Below the pieces are notes generated by a model that ran no database searches, was not told the origin of the DNA, and was given only the letters and a program-made list of their open reading frames with translations. A DNA stretch of 64,000 bases from Prorocentrum cordatum (lineage: Eukaryota > Sar > Dinophyceae > Prorocentrales > Prorocentraceae), in NCBI GenBank assembly GCA_963575745.1, contig CAUYUJ010017845.1:62001-126000 (forward strand), in the 5' to 3' direction. Made by a program: the position numbers and the translations under genes. Positions 36,961 through 48,389 of this stretch are shown here, piece by piece. How positions within the stretch are numbered: the stretch's first letter is position 1; each line of letters opens with the position of its first letter.

Positions 36961-38890
36961 AGGCCACAGGGGGGCGGCGAATCGAAGACGCCTACGGCGA
37001 ATCACCGCCGCCCCCTGCCCCTTTGGAAGCGCCTCTGTGGCCGACAGCTGGGCCAGAGCTTGGCCAAGCTATCGGGCCAGTTGTTCCCCGAGTCAGGTTG
37101 GAAAGACTTCGGGGAACGCATGGGGAGCAAGAAGAGGAGGGGGAGGATGAGGAACCACGAGGAGGAGGAGGAGGAGGAGGAGGAGGAGGAGGAGGAGGAA
37201 CAGGAAGGAGGATGAGGAGGAGGAGGCCTCTTGGGCGCCTCTTGGGGCACTCTTGGGGCCTCCTGGAGGCTCCCCGGGGGCCTCTTGTCGGGTTTTATGT
37301 TGGCTTTGGGGGGCTTTTTGGGTGGCTCTTTGGCTGTGTTAGGGCGTTCCTTTGGGGCCTGTTTGGGTCGTTTTGGGGCCCTCTTGGGGCATATCAGGGG
37401 CCGTATTGGAGGCCATCTTGGGCGTATTGGAGGCCCCTTGGGCCGTTTTGGGCCCATCTTGGGTCCGTCTTGGGGGCTTCTTGCGCCGTCATGGGGCCAT
37501 CTCGGAGGCCTCTTGGGCGATCTTGGGGGCCTCTTGCGCCGTCTTGAGCAGTCGGAATGCCGAGAAGAAGCAAATGCCAACATTCTTCAAACATTTGAGG
37601 ACAATCAATGAATTTGGCCTCTTCGTGCCCTCCTGGAAGACCTCCTGGACGCCTTCTGGGCCGTCTTGCAGGCCTCTTGGGCCGTCTTGGGCCATATTGA
37701 GGCCATGTCAGGCCGTCTTGAGTGCATCTTGGGCCGTCTTGGAGGCATCTTGGGGCCATCTTAGCCGTCTTGGAGGCCATGTTGGTCGTCTTGGAGGCCT
37801 CTTGGGACCCCTTGGGGTTGTCTTGGGGGCCTCTTGGGGTTTTCATGGGGGCATCTTGGACGCATCGTGGGCGATCTTGGGGGCCTCTTGGGCCGTCTTG
37901 GGCCATCTTGAGGCCATCTCAGGCCGTCTTGAGTGCATCTTGGGCCGTCTCGGAGGCATCTTGGGGCCATCTTAGCCGTCTTGGAGGCCATGCTGGCCGT
38001 CTTGGAGGCCTCTTGGGCCCTCTTGGGGCCATCTTGGGGGCCTCTTGGGCTGCATGGAGCCATCTTCGAGGCTTCGTGGGCGATCTTGGGGGCCTCTTGG
38101 GCCGTCTTGGGCCTCTTAGGCCGTCTTGAGTGCATCTTGGGCCGTCTTGGAGGCATTTTGGGGGCATCTTAGCCGTCTTGGAGGCCATGCTGGCCGTCTT
38201 GGAGGCCTCTTGGGCCCTCTTGGGGCCGTCTTGGGGGCCTCTTGGGGTTTTCATGGGGGCATCTTGGAGGCCTCGTGGGCGATCTTGGGGGCCTCTTGGG
38301 CCGTCTCGGGCCATCTTGAGGCCATCTTAGGCCGTCTTGCGTGCATGTTGGGCCGTCCTGGAGGCATCTTGGGGCCATCTTAGCCGTCTTGGAGGCCATG
38401 TTGGCCGTCTTGGAGGCCTCTTGGGCCCCCTTGGGGCTGTCTTGGGGGCCTCTTGGGCAGTCTTAGGCCATCTTCGAGGCCTCGTGGGCGATCTGGGGGG
38501 CCTCTTGGGCCGTCTTGAGCCGTCGGAATGCCGAAAAGAAGCAAATGCCAAAATCCTTCAACAACGTTGGAAAATCAATGGTTTTGGCCTCCTCGGGCCC
38601 TCCTGGGGGACCTCTTGGAGGCCTCTTGGGCCGTCTTGGAGGCCTCTTGGGGGCCTCTTGGGCAGTCTTAGGCCATCTGGAGGCCATCTCAGGCCGTCTT
38701 GGGTGCATCTTGGGCCGTGTTGGAGGCATCTTGGGGCCATCTTAGCCGTCTTCGAGGCATCTTGGGCGTCGTGGAGGCCTCTTGGGCCGTCTTGGGGCCC
38801 TCTTGGGGGCATCTTGGGGGCCTCTTGGGCCGTCATGAGGCCATCTTGGAGACCTCTGGGGCGATCTTGGAGGCCTCTTGGGCGATTCAT
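36961..38890 (+). repeat. TCTTGG array 5 with palindromic leader and ~205-bp higher-order unit
   Basis: Leader 36963-37150 (palindrome GGGGGGCGGCGAATC...GAATCACCGCCGCCCCC, then purine-rich (GAG)n) is homologous to 23623-23815. The array follows to 38890. Within it GTGCATCTTGGGCCGTCTTG-like starts lie near 37717, 37928, 38125, 38337 and 38698, giving a higher-order unit of about 200-210 bp. The linker GTCGGAATGCCGAGAAGAAG plus CAAATGCCAACATTCTTCAA occurs at 37547 and, diverged, at 38520. The many Trp/Gly/Leu-rich and Pro/Arg/Gln-rich frames are artefacts. Confidence 0.85.
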
Positions 38891-38984
38891 TGTCTGTGCC
38901 GGCGACGGTGCGTCGAAGCTTGCCCCAGCGCGGAGCAGGGAGTCCCTAGCAGCGCTATGGGGCGGTGGCCGCCGTTAGGCTTGC

Positions 38985-41900
38985 CTAGCCTGAACAGGCG
39001 GTTGGCCAGCATGCCTGTCGGCTAAGCAACACAGTCACGGGCGCTATCCGCCGCCAATACCCGAGTTGCCCCCCAGAAAAAACAGGTCGCCCAGGGAGGC
39101 AAAGCTGGGGATGCACATTCAGGGGGCGATTCGGACGCGCCACAATCGATGATGGACGCTCCCCCATCGCATTTTCCAGAGTTGGGCTCAAGATGTCAGG
39201 TCCAGTCGAACACCCCCCAGAGTCGGGGATTGGGGTCGCCATGCCCCTCGCTAGACAACTCTCGCACCTGGGAAACATCGCGGCCAAAGCTGCCAGCGTC
39301 TCGTCTGAGAGATTATGCAGGGAACGCGGGTGCATTCTTCAACACCCAGCGGCTGCACGAGCGGGAAGTTTGGTGATCACCACCCTCAGTGCAGCAACAG
39401 TGATGCTCGGCGAATCAGGCCACTCGGAGCAGTCAGGCGGCAACACTGGAGCCTGGCACCCGTGGGCGGTCCAACTATGGGCCCCTTCCTCGCAGGTTTT
39501 GTCGGCAAGCGTGCTTGGCTGGGTTTTATCGGTGGCCTCGAGCACCTCCTGGAGACCTTTAGCTCTAGCGAAGGAGAGGGCTCAACGGGCTCCTCCAGGC
39601 GGTCTCCTTAGTCAAGGCCTTCCGGGAGGCAATGTTCGGGGCAAGAATTTGGTCTTGTCGGAGTTCAAGTTGATCGAGAATTCGTTGCACAAGGTCATCG
39701 GTCCCTGGGTCGCACAAGACCTCAACGCCCAAGAGAAAATAACCACGCATTAAATAATAAAGTTGATTCAAAAATATCTCATGTCTCCGAATGTTCGCGA
39801 GGGAGGCGCTAGCCTCATACAATAGCCTGGCGACCCTCATCAGCCTCCTGTGCTGCTCGCTGCTCTCGCTCAGCTTGGAGATGTACGTGACCAGGGCTAC
39901 GGTCACCCTACTAATCTGTCTCGCCCATCTCCCTGCCGCACACCATGTCGCGTACTCCAGATCTGCCCTGGGTAGTCGCGGTTGAGGTGCTGTTCGCACT
40001 TTCTGCTACATCACCTCGTGCTGCTCAGCTCTGCCAACATATCCAAGGCGCTTCGTGCCCACCAAATCGTGTCGATCGAGCAGCTCGTCCTCTATGCCTA
40101 CCGCCAGCGTGTCCCAGCAGCTCGCCAATGCCTCATCGCTGACCGCTTTACCAACCGCCGCATGAAGCTGTTGCCATTGCTTCGGGTAATTTCCTGGCGC
40201 AACCCACTGGAGCCAAAGCTGAGATGGACTTGGGCTGCTTCTCCACTCTTGACAATCTATACGTGCAGGGTCCAAGCACTTCAAGGAGCACGTTTCGATT
40301 TGGCGATATGTTAGCTAGCATGTGCACATTCTGAGGATTAGTTCTGATGGCCATGTTCGTGCACACAATGAAGACATCGAGCACTGTACCTGGCAACGAG
40401 TGCGTGCCAGTCAGGATCGAGCTGTCCACCACCACCAACCCGTTGAGCGCAGCCGCCCAAGACTGTAGCATGCCTGGCGTCAGGTTGGAATTTCCGTCAG
40501 CAGCCCAATCGTATTCCGAAGCTTGCGCAGTAAGTGTAGCTGGCGACGCCCGTCAAAAGACTTATATTAGTTGGGCCAAGGTCTTCGCCGACCCAACATC
40601 ACATTGAAGCAACAATGATGCCCCTCTTGGAGTCTGTGTGAACGTGTCCTGCGACGGCCCTCGCTGGAAAACAAATGCCCCACCATGTAGCAGCGGCGGG
40701 CTCATGATCTGGATCGGAGTTGGACGCGCTACGTCAGCACCATCACTGCATCTCCGTCCCCCCCAGCGATGCGTGCGTCCGCCGCCGCAGTCCAGATACC
40801 GTAATATCCTGCAGCATGCAATCTATTCTATGAAGAATTGATCTTACCTGGCAGCAACCAATTCTGCCCCTCGCAGCATATGATGTGACTCCCCTCTCAC
40901 CCGGCACAGGCTCTTCTGATTCCACCCCTGAAAGATGCCCGTGCGAAGTAAGACATTGTATCGATTGGTTTCATCGGCATGACTTAGCACTAAGTAATTG
41001 CAACTGCGATCATAATGCGAGGCCCATGCTGCCGAGGTGCGCTGCCTCTCCGCGGAATTAGCCAAGCTGTTGCCTGCTCGCTTGATTGCCTTACGCAACT
41101 CATCAGCATCACCTGAGGCCTGCATGGTGGCTGACTGCTGGAATGCCCTGAGAGTCTCTGCGCCATGGCGTTCGGGATCTCTTGGATCGGGCATGGTGCC
41201 GCAGCGGGGGCTGCACTAGCGGCGGGCGCGGGGCCACCCTAGCCGTGGTTGTTGCTGGCGGCGGCTCCACCAGCCGCCTTTGGTTGCGCCTGGCTGTGGG
41301 CCGCCGCAGCCGCCTCGTGCAGGCGTGCCGCGAGGTCGTCGGATCCACCGAACGTCGCTAGGAGCTCTCCGAGCTTCTCAACCGTGAACGCGCCGACCAC
41401 TGGCAACACCTGGGCGATCGACGGTTTGGTTGCACTGGGCGCGAGGGGTTGCGTCACCTGCGCGACGAGTTGGCGCCTACCCTCCTCCAGCTCCAGCAGT
41501 TCCTTGCCGAACCGCTCCAGCTGCTCGTTCGCCTCCACTGCTGCCGTTTTCTTTTTCGACGATCTTGGCGCGCAGCATGGTGGCCAGAGTTGCGCCTGCT
41601 TATCCTTACGCTTCTCCAACCTTGCGCGTTAGAGTAACATCTCCTTGAGCCTGGTTTCCAGACTCTTTCCAGCAACGAGATGTTTGCGCCGCTCTGCGCC
41701 CTGCTGACTCTGTTGCCTCGTGAGCTTCGCCAGTTCCGCACGTAGCTTCTTGACCTCTTTCGTCTCCTGCTGCGTTCCGCCTCCACCCGTTCCGAGGCGA
41801 TTCCCGTGCTGGTGGGCGTGCTTCGAATGGTCGAGGGAAAGATCACGCAAGCCGCCAAGCAGAGATTGTGGTAGTCCAAGTCCGCTCTGTTCCACCAGCG

Positions 41901-42140
41901 ATCTCCCGTGGACGTCGACCAGCAGTACTTGCAGCAAGATGGTTTAGCCTACGCAGCCCTTCGTCGTTTGTGCCCGTTTTGATAGCCGACTCTTGCCTGG
42001 CAGGCGGCCCCATGAGCTTGCCGTTGATGGTGAGGGCGCCGTCCAGGAACGGATATGAATTGACTGAGTGTGCAGGCGAATCCTGCCAAATGTTGTTAAA
42101 GTGTCGGAGCCGCGAACTCCCCACGCCAGAATGCTTCTGT
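38985..42140 (-). pseudogene. Decayed LINE (ORF1, endonuclease part, RT start), minus strand
   Basis: Read from 42140 downward. ORF1-like (about 42124-41200): a segment with VKKLRAELAKLTRQQSQQ (coiled coil) and NEQLERFGKELLELEEGRRQ. Then an endonuclease-like tail, VVVDSSILTGTHSLPGTVLD followed by ISPNRNVLLEV (about 40405-40270), resembling the ending of APE-type endonucleases (DYFxVS...PHxPV). Then a helical segment (39999-39565) and an RT N-terminus-like stretch LSDETLAALAAMFPRCESCL (about 39310). The rest of the RT is missing where TCTTGG array 5 begins. Many stops and shifts; each domain call is soft, but the order supports a LINE. An SL relic marks its 5' end. Confidence 0.55.
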
Positions 42141-42182
42141 CCTCAGCCTCACGCTACGGACTTGAGCCCAAATGGCTACGGT
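42141..42182 (-). other. Two tandem relict spliced-leader sequences
   Basis: On the minus strand 42182-42161 reads A, CCGTAGCC, ATTTGGGCTCAAG. The dinoflagellate SL is D, CCGTAGCC, ATTTTGGCTCAAG (22 nt in all), so 21 of 22 match. Immediately after it, 42160-42141 reads TCCGTAGCGTGAGGCTGAGG: the first eight SL bases, a shortened middle, then GGCT and a diverged end. This is the pattern expected when a trans-spliced mRNA is reverse-transcribed into the genome, transcribed and trans-spliced again. It sits directly upstream of the LINE ORF1. Confidence 0.85.
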
Positions 42183-44040
42183 CGAGAAGGAGGGAGGAAT
42201 GAGAGGAAGGAGCAATGAGAGGGAGGAGGAAGAGGAGCAGGAGAAGTATGAGGACGGGCCCGATCGGGTCCGACGAGTAGCTGAGAGAATGATTTTGAGC
42301 AAGGAGCAGCGGGCGCAGGCATTATCATCATTCCCCTGCTCATTCTTTTCTCTTCTCCGCCGGCGATCGTGAGAAGATACGAGAGGAGTGCGTACGACGT
42401 GAGTGGAGGGCAGCGGGAGAGGAAGATAGCTCCGCTGGCACATGGAACCAGATGCTGTCCTGCCAGGAGGCGTTCCATAGAAACTAGTCGGAGAGAGGTG
42501 GCTCCGTCTATGCGAATTCATTGTAAGTCCTTCAAGTGTGAGTTTGTGTTCGCGTAGTTCCGTAGTTTTGTTCTGCGTGTGTGTTGCATCTTTTTCCTTT
42601 CAGTGTTTTGACTCCCGCGATGCGTTGCGTTCTTTTCTTTCCGGCCATGGGGTTGAGAGTGGCTGGCCAGGTGGGCCTGCGGCGTCTTGGGGACCCGTGG
42701 GAGGGGGGCGGCACAGCGGGCCGATGGGGGGGGAGCGGCCCGGGGCCAGGACCCCTAACAGTGGCTTCTGGTGTGCGCTCGCTGCGGGGCTCTGTCTCGG
42801 TGTCGCGCGCGCGCGTTGGCCAGAGGACATCAAGCTGGAGTCCGTGGTCACCGGCGCGACCGGGTCGGGGAGCTGGGGAGGTGCACGCCGCGTCCAGGAA
42901 TGACCGAGGAGAGACGGAGGGGGAGGAGGAAGGAGGATGATGAGGAGTCGGGGTATGGAGAACACGAGGAATGGATGGGAGACGAGGAGGAAGAGGGGGA
43001 GGAGGAGAGGGGTGATTTGGACGATGAGTAGCAGTGAGTAGTTGGCCGAGACGGAGGAGAATTAATGGAAGCTGGAAAGCAACCAAGTCGGAGGACGAGG
43101 AGAACGAGGCCGAGCACGGGGAGAATAATTGGGACAAAGAGGATCCGATGCGGAAGCGGAGAAGGAGGAGGAGAGCGTGTGTTTGGGTTTGGGTAGACGA
43201 AGCGGAAGATGAGCAGGAGGAGGAGGAGGAGTGACGTGGCGAAAAAGGCGGCTCAAAATTTGTATGCGAGGGAATGCGCGCCTGCACGCAAGTATAGGGG
43301 ATGACGCCAGATTGTGTTTCTACAGGCTGCATCGGCGCGTATCGTTTTTGCAGACATGTCCCCAGCAGATGATCCGAGTATGCGACAGCGGCGTTTCAGA
43401 CTTGGCGGGCTGGGCCAAAGATCTGCCCATCTTCAAGTGCTGGCGCAAGGGCGGGAAGAGAACCCTCCTTCGCGCAGCGCGGAAGCCAAAGGCAGAGGAT
43501 CGTGATTTAGCCGGTCATTTGAAATAGATAGCGGTTGGTAGCCTCCCCTTAGTCCTCGACAGTTCCATTGGGTTTTATGATTAATTATGGCAGGCAGCGC
43601 AATAATACATGCATGCGTGCAGAGAAGGGAGGACATGTACAGCAGGGCACTTGTTATGGGGAGAGGGGGAAACAGAGAAAGACAGTCAGCGCGAGGGACG
43701 GAACAAGCTGATCCCTATGTGCATTTGTAAACATATTGTAATGGCTTCCAGCCAGTGCCGCCGATCTGGGTGGCTTTTGGCGGGCGGGTGATTATGTTGT
43801 TTTGTCTGGCTTGCATTTCGCAATGCGAAAGCGTGAACGGGTCTTCTTTGTCTTTGTGTATGCTTTTGTGTCTCATGAACCGTTTCCCGCTGTCTTTGCT
43901 GGTTTCCTTATTCTCCTTTCTCATCTTCCTTTTCCGGTTGATTTGTTCACGCCTCGCGGATCCCCACCAGCTCATTCTAAAACAGCCTGCTTGAACACAG
44001 GAGGACGAAGGGAACGACGATTAAGAAGGAGAGCGCGAAT
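42183..44040. other. Low-complexity spacer without a supported gene
   Basis: Purine-rich GAG/GGA stretches (42185-42260, 42900-43030, 43150-43235) make long Ser/Pro-rich frames on the minus strand that are not convincing. The plus-strand stretch 43280-43530 has an ordinary-looking translation (DLAGWAKDLPIFKCWRKGG) but no family is recognised. 43530-44040 holds nothing recognisable. Confidence 0.5.
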
Positions 44041-44640
44041 ACGACCACGAGGCAGTTTTCGGGCCTCTGGGAGGCAGTTTTTGGGCCTCTTGGGGGCTGT
44101 TTGCGGCCTCGTGGGGCCTCTTTTGGGCCTCTTAACGGCCTCTTAGGGCGTCTTGGGGCCTCTTGGGGGCATCTTTGGGGATTATTGGGGCCTCTTGGGA
44201 GCCTCTTGGGGCGGATTTTTAGTTTTTCGCTTCTTTTTGGGGTCCTCTTGGGCCAGTCTTGGGAGCCTCGTAGGCCGTCTTGGGCGGCTCTTGGGCCGTC
44301 TTGGGGCCCTCTTGGGCCGTTTTGGGGCCGTCTAGGGAGTCTATTGTGCCGTCTTGGAGTGGTCGTCGGGGCCTGTTGGGCCGTGGTAGAGCGTCGGAAA
44401 GTCGAACAAAGCGACATCCTCAAAAATGTAGGAAAAAACGATGAGAATCAACGATGGTTGCCTCTTGGGGGCCTCGTGGAATGCCTGTTGGAGGCCCCTT
44501 GGGACGTCTTGTAGGTCTCTTGGGCCGTCTTGGGGCCATCTTGGGCGTCTTCGGGTGATCTTTGGGTGTCTCGGGGCTCTCTTGGACCGTCTCCAGGGGA
44601 CTCTGCGGCCGCGACCACTCTTTCGACGCATCGTCAAGAC
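44041..44640 (+). repeat. TCTTGG array 6
   Basis: GGCCTCTTGGGG / GCCGTCTTGG subunits from about 44050 to 44600. The linker GTCGGAAAGTCGAACAAAGC, then GACATCCTCAAAAATG (about 44393-44430), is clearly related to the linkers in arrays 3 and 5. It abuts the truncated 5' end of the following LINE. Confidence 0.75.
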
Positions 44641-44769
44641 TGTAGTCTTCTGAAAATCCAGCCCCCGGAAAGCGACAGAAAACTCGTCCCCCCCTCCCCC
44701 TCTTCCCCGGCAGAGCCACCCGGGCAACCCCCCCCCCAGAGGCTAAAGCTCAGCCTCAGCCTCGAGACA

Positions 44770-46204
44770 GTAGCTGAGGCTCTTTCAAACTCAAACGCCA
44801 GATCGGCGGATTTATACGCCGGATCGAGCGCATCCCGCAGGCCCCTGGCGCTTTTTGGGAGCCTGCGCCCGCCGACGACCCGCTTGAATGCGAGATTGTG
44901 GACGCCACCTTCGTTGACGACGAGGTCGTTATCCTCCTGTCCGAGTCTCCTCGGGTTCTGGCGCGTGGTATCGACGTCTTGCTCGAGATCCTGACAGGCA
45001 CTTCCGGCGACTTCCACTTGGAGATCAATTGGAGCAAGGGCAAGACCGAGGGCCTAATTGCTCTCCGGGGCAAGCGCTCGGTGGACGTTCGGGAGAAATG
45101 GCGGCAAGCCGACGGCAGCCTGGCCATTCCGGTCCCGAATTCTGGGCACTCCCTTCACGTGCGCGAGGAGTACAAGCATTTTGGCACGTGGGTCTCTGCG
45201 TACGGAATGTCGTTTCGCAATGCCGCTCACAGGGCGCAGTCTGCGATGACGGCGTACGCGCCCATCTCCCGGAAGGTCTTCGGCTCGCCGCTGATGAACG
45301 ACAAGTATAAGATCCCGTTCTTGCGTAGCCTCGTCCTCTCCCGCCTCACCTTCAACCTCCATGTCTGCACCTTGCCCATCAAGACGCTTCGCCGCTTGTC
45401 TGGGGTATACATGAGAGTGCTTCGGCGGATTGCAGGAGACCCTCGTTTCTCCATGGTCGTGGCGCTGACTGACCGGGAGGTCCGGGAGAAGCTCGGGGAG
45501 CCCTCGCTCGATTGCATTTTGATGGTGGCGCGCTTGCGGTATTTTGGCAGGCTGGTCCGGAAACGGCCGGCCGCCCTTTTAGCTTTACTGCAGGCCGGCG
45601 TTGGGGAGCCAGAGCTACCGTGGTTAGCGACGATTCGGGTCGATGTCGAGCGGGTGCGCTCTCTTGGCCTGGTGCATGATTTGCCCTCCTTGCGGGAAGG
45701 CTCACAGGCATGGCTTGGTCTGTTGCGGGACGCCACCAAGTGGGCCCAGGTCCTGGACGATATATGTTTCCATGAGTCTTGCTTGGACTGGGCCGCTCTA
45801 CCGGGACACCCGGAGCACAGTGCCGGGCGCGGATTGGGCCACCAGGTCCAGTCTGCCCAGCGCGTTTTCCTTCGGATCGAGCCTTGGCCAGCCACTGTCG
45901 GGCCAAGCATGGGCACCGATTGGCCGTCAAGCAACATATCGACGGTTCTGGCGTGTGCCCTGCGTGCGGCACCAGTTTTCACACGCGATTGCGGTGCATC
46001 GCGCATTCGTCCGTCAAGCGGCGCCCCACGTGCACGGCATGGGTGCTAGCCAACGTCCCTCCTGTGCCTCCTTCTGTCTTGGCCCGGCTGAATGAGCAGG
46101 ACCGGGCGGCCAAGCGCGAGGCTCGGGCCCAACGGCGCACGCGCCCGCTGGCTCGAGGAGCCGCGATCACTCGCGACGGCAAGCGAATTGGACACTGCCG
46201 GTAG
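44770..46204 (+). pseudogene. LINE 3' part: RT motif C, thumb and C2H2 zinc fingers
   Basis: Frame 44898-46049, open upstream to about 44810 (FWEPAPADDPLECEIVDA). It carries TFVDDEVVILLSE (RT motif C, about 44907-44945), INWSKGKTEGL (about 45024) and a thumb/connection region with YKHFGTWVSAYGMS and MRVLRRIAGDPRF. Near 45810 the protein shifts to the frame of 45779-46204, with two C2H2-type fingers: VCPARFPSDRALASHCRAKH (first Cys/Phe variant) and CPACGTSFHTRLRCIAH. It ends with basic AARREARAQRR-like sequence. One frameshift; the 5' RT and endonuclease are lost at TCTTGG array 6. C-terminal DNA-binding fingers are known in several LINE clades. Confidence 0.75.
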
Positions 46205-47049
46205 CGCACCCCCGGCCCGCTGGCCAGCGCGTGCACGAGCATCGCGTTACGGCACGGTGTCTTGCACAGCTCGTCCCACGGCCAATGCGTCGTAGAGATT
46301 CTCATGTACGGCATTGTGCGCTCTCTGTCGTAGCGGCCGGATTTTGGCGTTGCTCTTACAAGTGGTGTTTCGTCAAATTCGTGTTTCCGCGCCCGATCCC
46401 CGCAGCTGCCGCGCTATGTATAGTTTACGCAGTCCTGTGAGCACCCAGGAACCCCCCGTCCCCTGACTAACAAAATAATGTGCATATATGCCAAGGCAGG
46501 GGATCGAAGGGGTTTCCACTCTTTGATGTGTGATCCCCTCCTCACTCCGCCGTGATTTGCAGTTCGTGCGTGGTCAAGATGGGCGGGCGCACGGGCTGGG
46601 GACGTGCTGCGCAGCTTTTCCCCTGCAAGGCGCGGGCGGAGGCCCCGTTTCTTCCCGAAGTCCCAAGTCCGCGGCAGCGCCACGTTACAGCGGGGGAACG
46701 CCTAATCGCGAGGAGCTCGGTGGACGGAGGCTGCCACCGAAGACCGGATGTCCCAGAGCTGGCTGCGCGCCCTCTACGGCGAGGTCGTCGCAGAGGAGAT
46801 AGCCCTTGAACCGGGCGACATTATCCTGTGCACCGCGTGCGCCTACGAGGAGCAGCCCCAAGGGCACGTGCGGGCCGAAGCTCTCCAGCAAGAGGCTGGA
46901 GGCCTCGCGCCCGTACTGCTCGTGGTGGTTGAGCAGACAACTCGGCCGCCCGACCCCCGCAACTGGGCGCCGGCGGTAAACCGTCAACCTTTCTTACCGC
47001 CGGGGGACTCGCAGAGCTTCCTGACCATATATTATGTCCAAAGAATTAG
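46205..47049. other. LINE 3' flank and unassigned stretch
   Basis: No poly-A tail is obvious after the LINE. A 111-codon plus frame (46748-47083: SWLRALYGEVVAEEIALEPG and a hydrophobic LAPVLLVVVEQ) is the only plausible coding piece. It matches no family I know, and it runs into the next tandem array, so it is listed as unassigned and not called a gene. Confidence 0.35.
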
Positions 47050-48180
47050 CAGGGAACGAATAGTTTTTCAGCCCGAGCGCTGATAGCAGACTGATCTCAG
47101 GCGTCTAGTCATATCCCATTGCTGTGCTGAACAGTTCTATAGCTCATCTCCAGCGTGTACCATTAGGGAGAAAGTAGCAGTGTACGAATCCGTGTTTGGC
47201 ATCTGCGCTCACAACAGACCCAAACCAAGCGTCTAGATGCTTCGCGCCTCATGATGTCCTTCTGATTTTTCGGCCGAAGAGCTCTCGAGCTGCTCTGCAG
47301 CTCGAGTTCAGTGAAGAAATTCACAATCACTTGGAACAAATTCTCGGTCGAACACGAATAGTTTTGTGAACCTAGCTCGGGTAGCAGGCCGAGTTCAGAC
47401 CTCTCTGTACGTGCCAGCTCTGTAGCTCTCCTACAACCCGAATTCAATACAGAACATGGATAATATCTGTCAAGATAGCTCGAAGAATACGAATAGCTTT
47501 GCAGACCTAGCCCGAGTAGCAGACGCAACATACGAACAGGCCTGATGATTCTGTGCGCATGAGCTCTGCAGCTCTTCTACAGCCCGAGTTACGTGCGAAA
47601 ACGAACAGCACCTCTCAAGATTACTCGAACGATACAAATAGTTTCGTGGACTTAGCTCGAGTAGCAGACCGAGTTCAGATCTCTTGATGCAACAGACGAA
47701 CGCGCTTGATTATTCTGCATCGGTGTCTGTGCGTATCAGCTCTGTAGCTCTCCTAGAGCTCGAGTTAAGTACAGAAAACCGACAGTCCCTGTCGAGATGA
47801 CCCGAGCGATACGAATAGTTTTGCGGACCTAGCTCGAGTAGCAAACCGATTTCAGACCTCTGCATGCGACAGGCGGACACGCCTGATGTCTCCGAATCGG
47901 TTTCTGCAGTTGCCAGCCCTGTAGCCCCCCCTGCAGCCCGAGTTAAGTGCAGAAAACTGACGGCACCTCTCAAGATGACTCGAACAATACGAATAGTTTC
48001 GCGGACCTAGCTCGGGCAGCAGACCGAGTTCAGACCTCTGGATCCAACAGGCGAACGCGCCTGATGATTGTGAATCGGTTACTGTAAGCATCAGCTCTGT
48101 AGCTTTCCTACAGTTCGAGTTCAGTACAAAAAACCGACAACGCATGTCAGGATGACCCCAAACGGCCGATCCCGCCCCCT
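47050..48180. repeat. Diverged tandem array, ~135-178-bp units
   Basis: Anchor ACGAATAGTTTTGCGGACCT (variants) followed by AGCTCGAGTAGCAGACCGAG recurs with GAATAG at about 47056, 47356, 47491, 47636, 47813 and 47991. The last three spacings are about 145, 177 and 178 bp. Each unit also has AGCTCTGTAGCTCTCCTACA and CGAGTTAAGTACAGAAAAC. The unit is moderately AT-rich compared with the surrounding DNA. No gene is seen; short minus-strand frames come from the repeat. Confidence 0.8.
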
Positions 48181-48389
48181 GCTTTTTGGCAGTAATATCT
48201 ATCCGATCGAGCTGAGCGGGAATAAGATCGAATATCACGGGAAAAATATTAGAGCTCTAACGAATGGTTGAATTTCGAGAACGAAATTTCCAACCGACCA
48301 AAAGTCACCAAAGGTCCGTCGAGATTTTTCTTGCCAGCTAGCTCTCCAGCGCCCCGGAATTATTCTTAAACTTCCAGCATCTAGCTAAG
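48181..48389. other. AT-richer spacer
   Basis: No gene or repeat is recognised. GC content drops relative to the flanks. Confidence 0.5.

Noticed and set aside
36837-38978. Many 60-240-codon frames on both strands in the TCTTGG array
   Set aside because: Pure translations of the repeat (Gly/Trp/Leu or Pro/Arg/Gln); they shift with the repeat phase.
42532-43332. 266-codon minus frame
   Set aside because: Ser/Pro-rich antisense of purine-rich tracts; no domain.
46329-46352. Possible third spliced-leader relic (CGTAGC...ATTTTGGC)
   Set aside because: Needs a 5-nt insertion and loses the last five bases; too weak to separate from chance.
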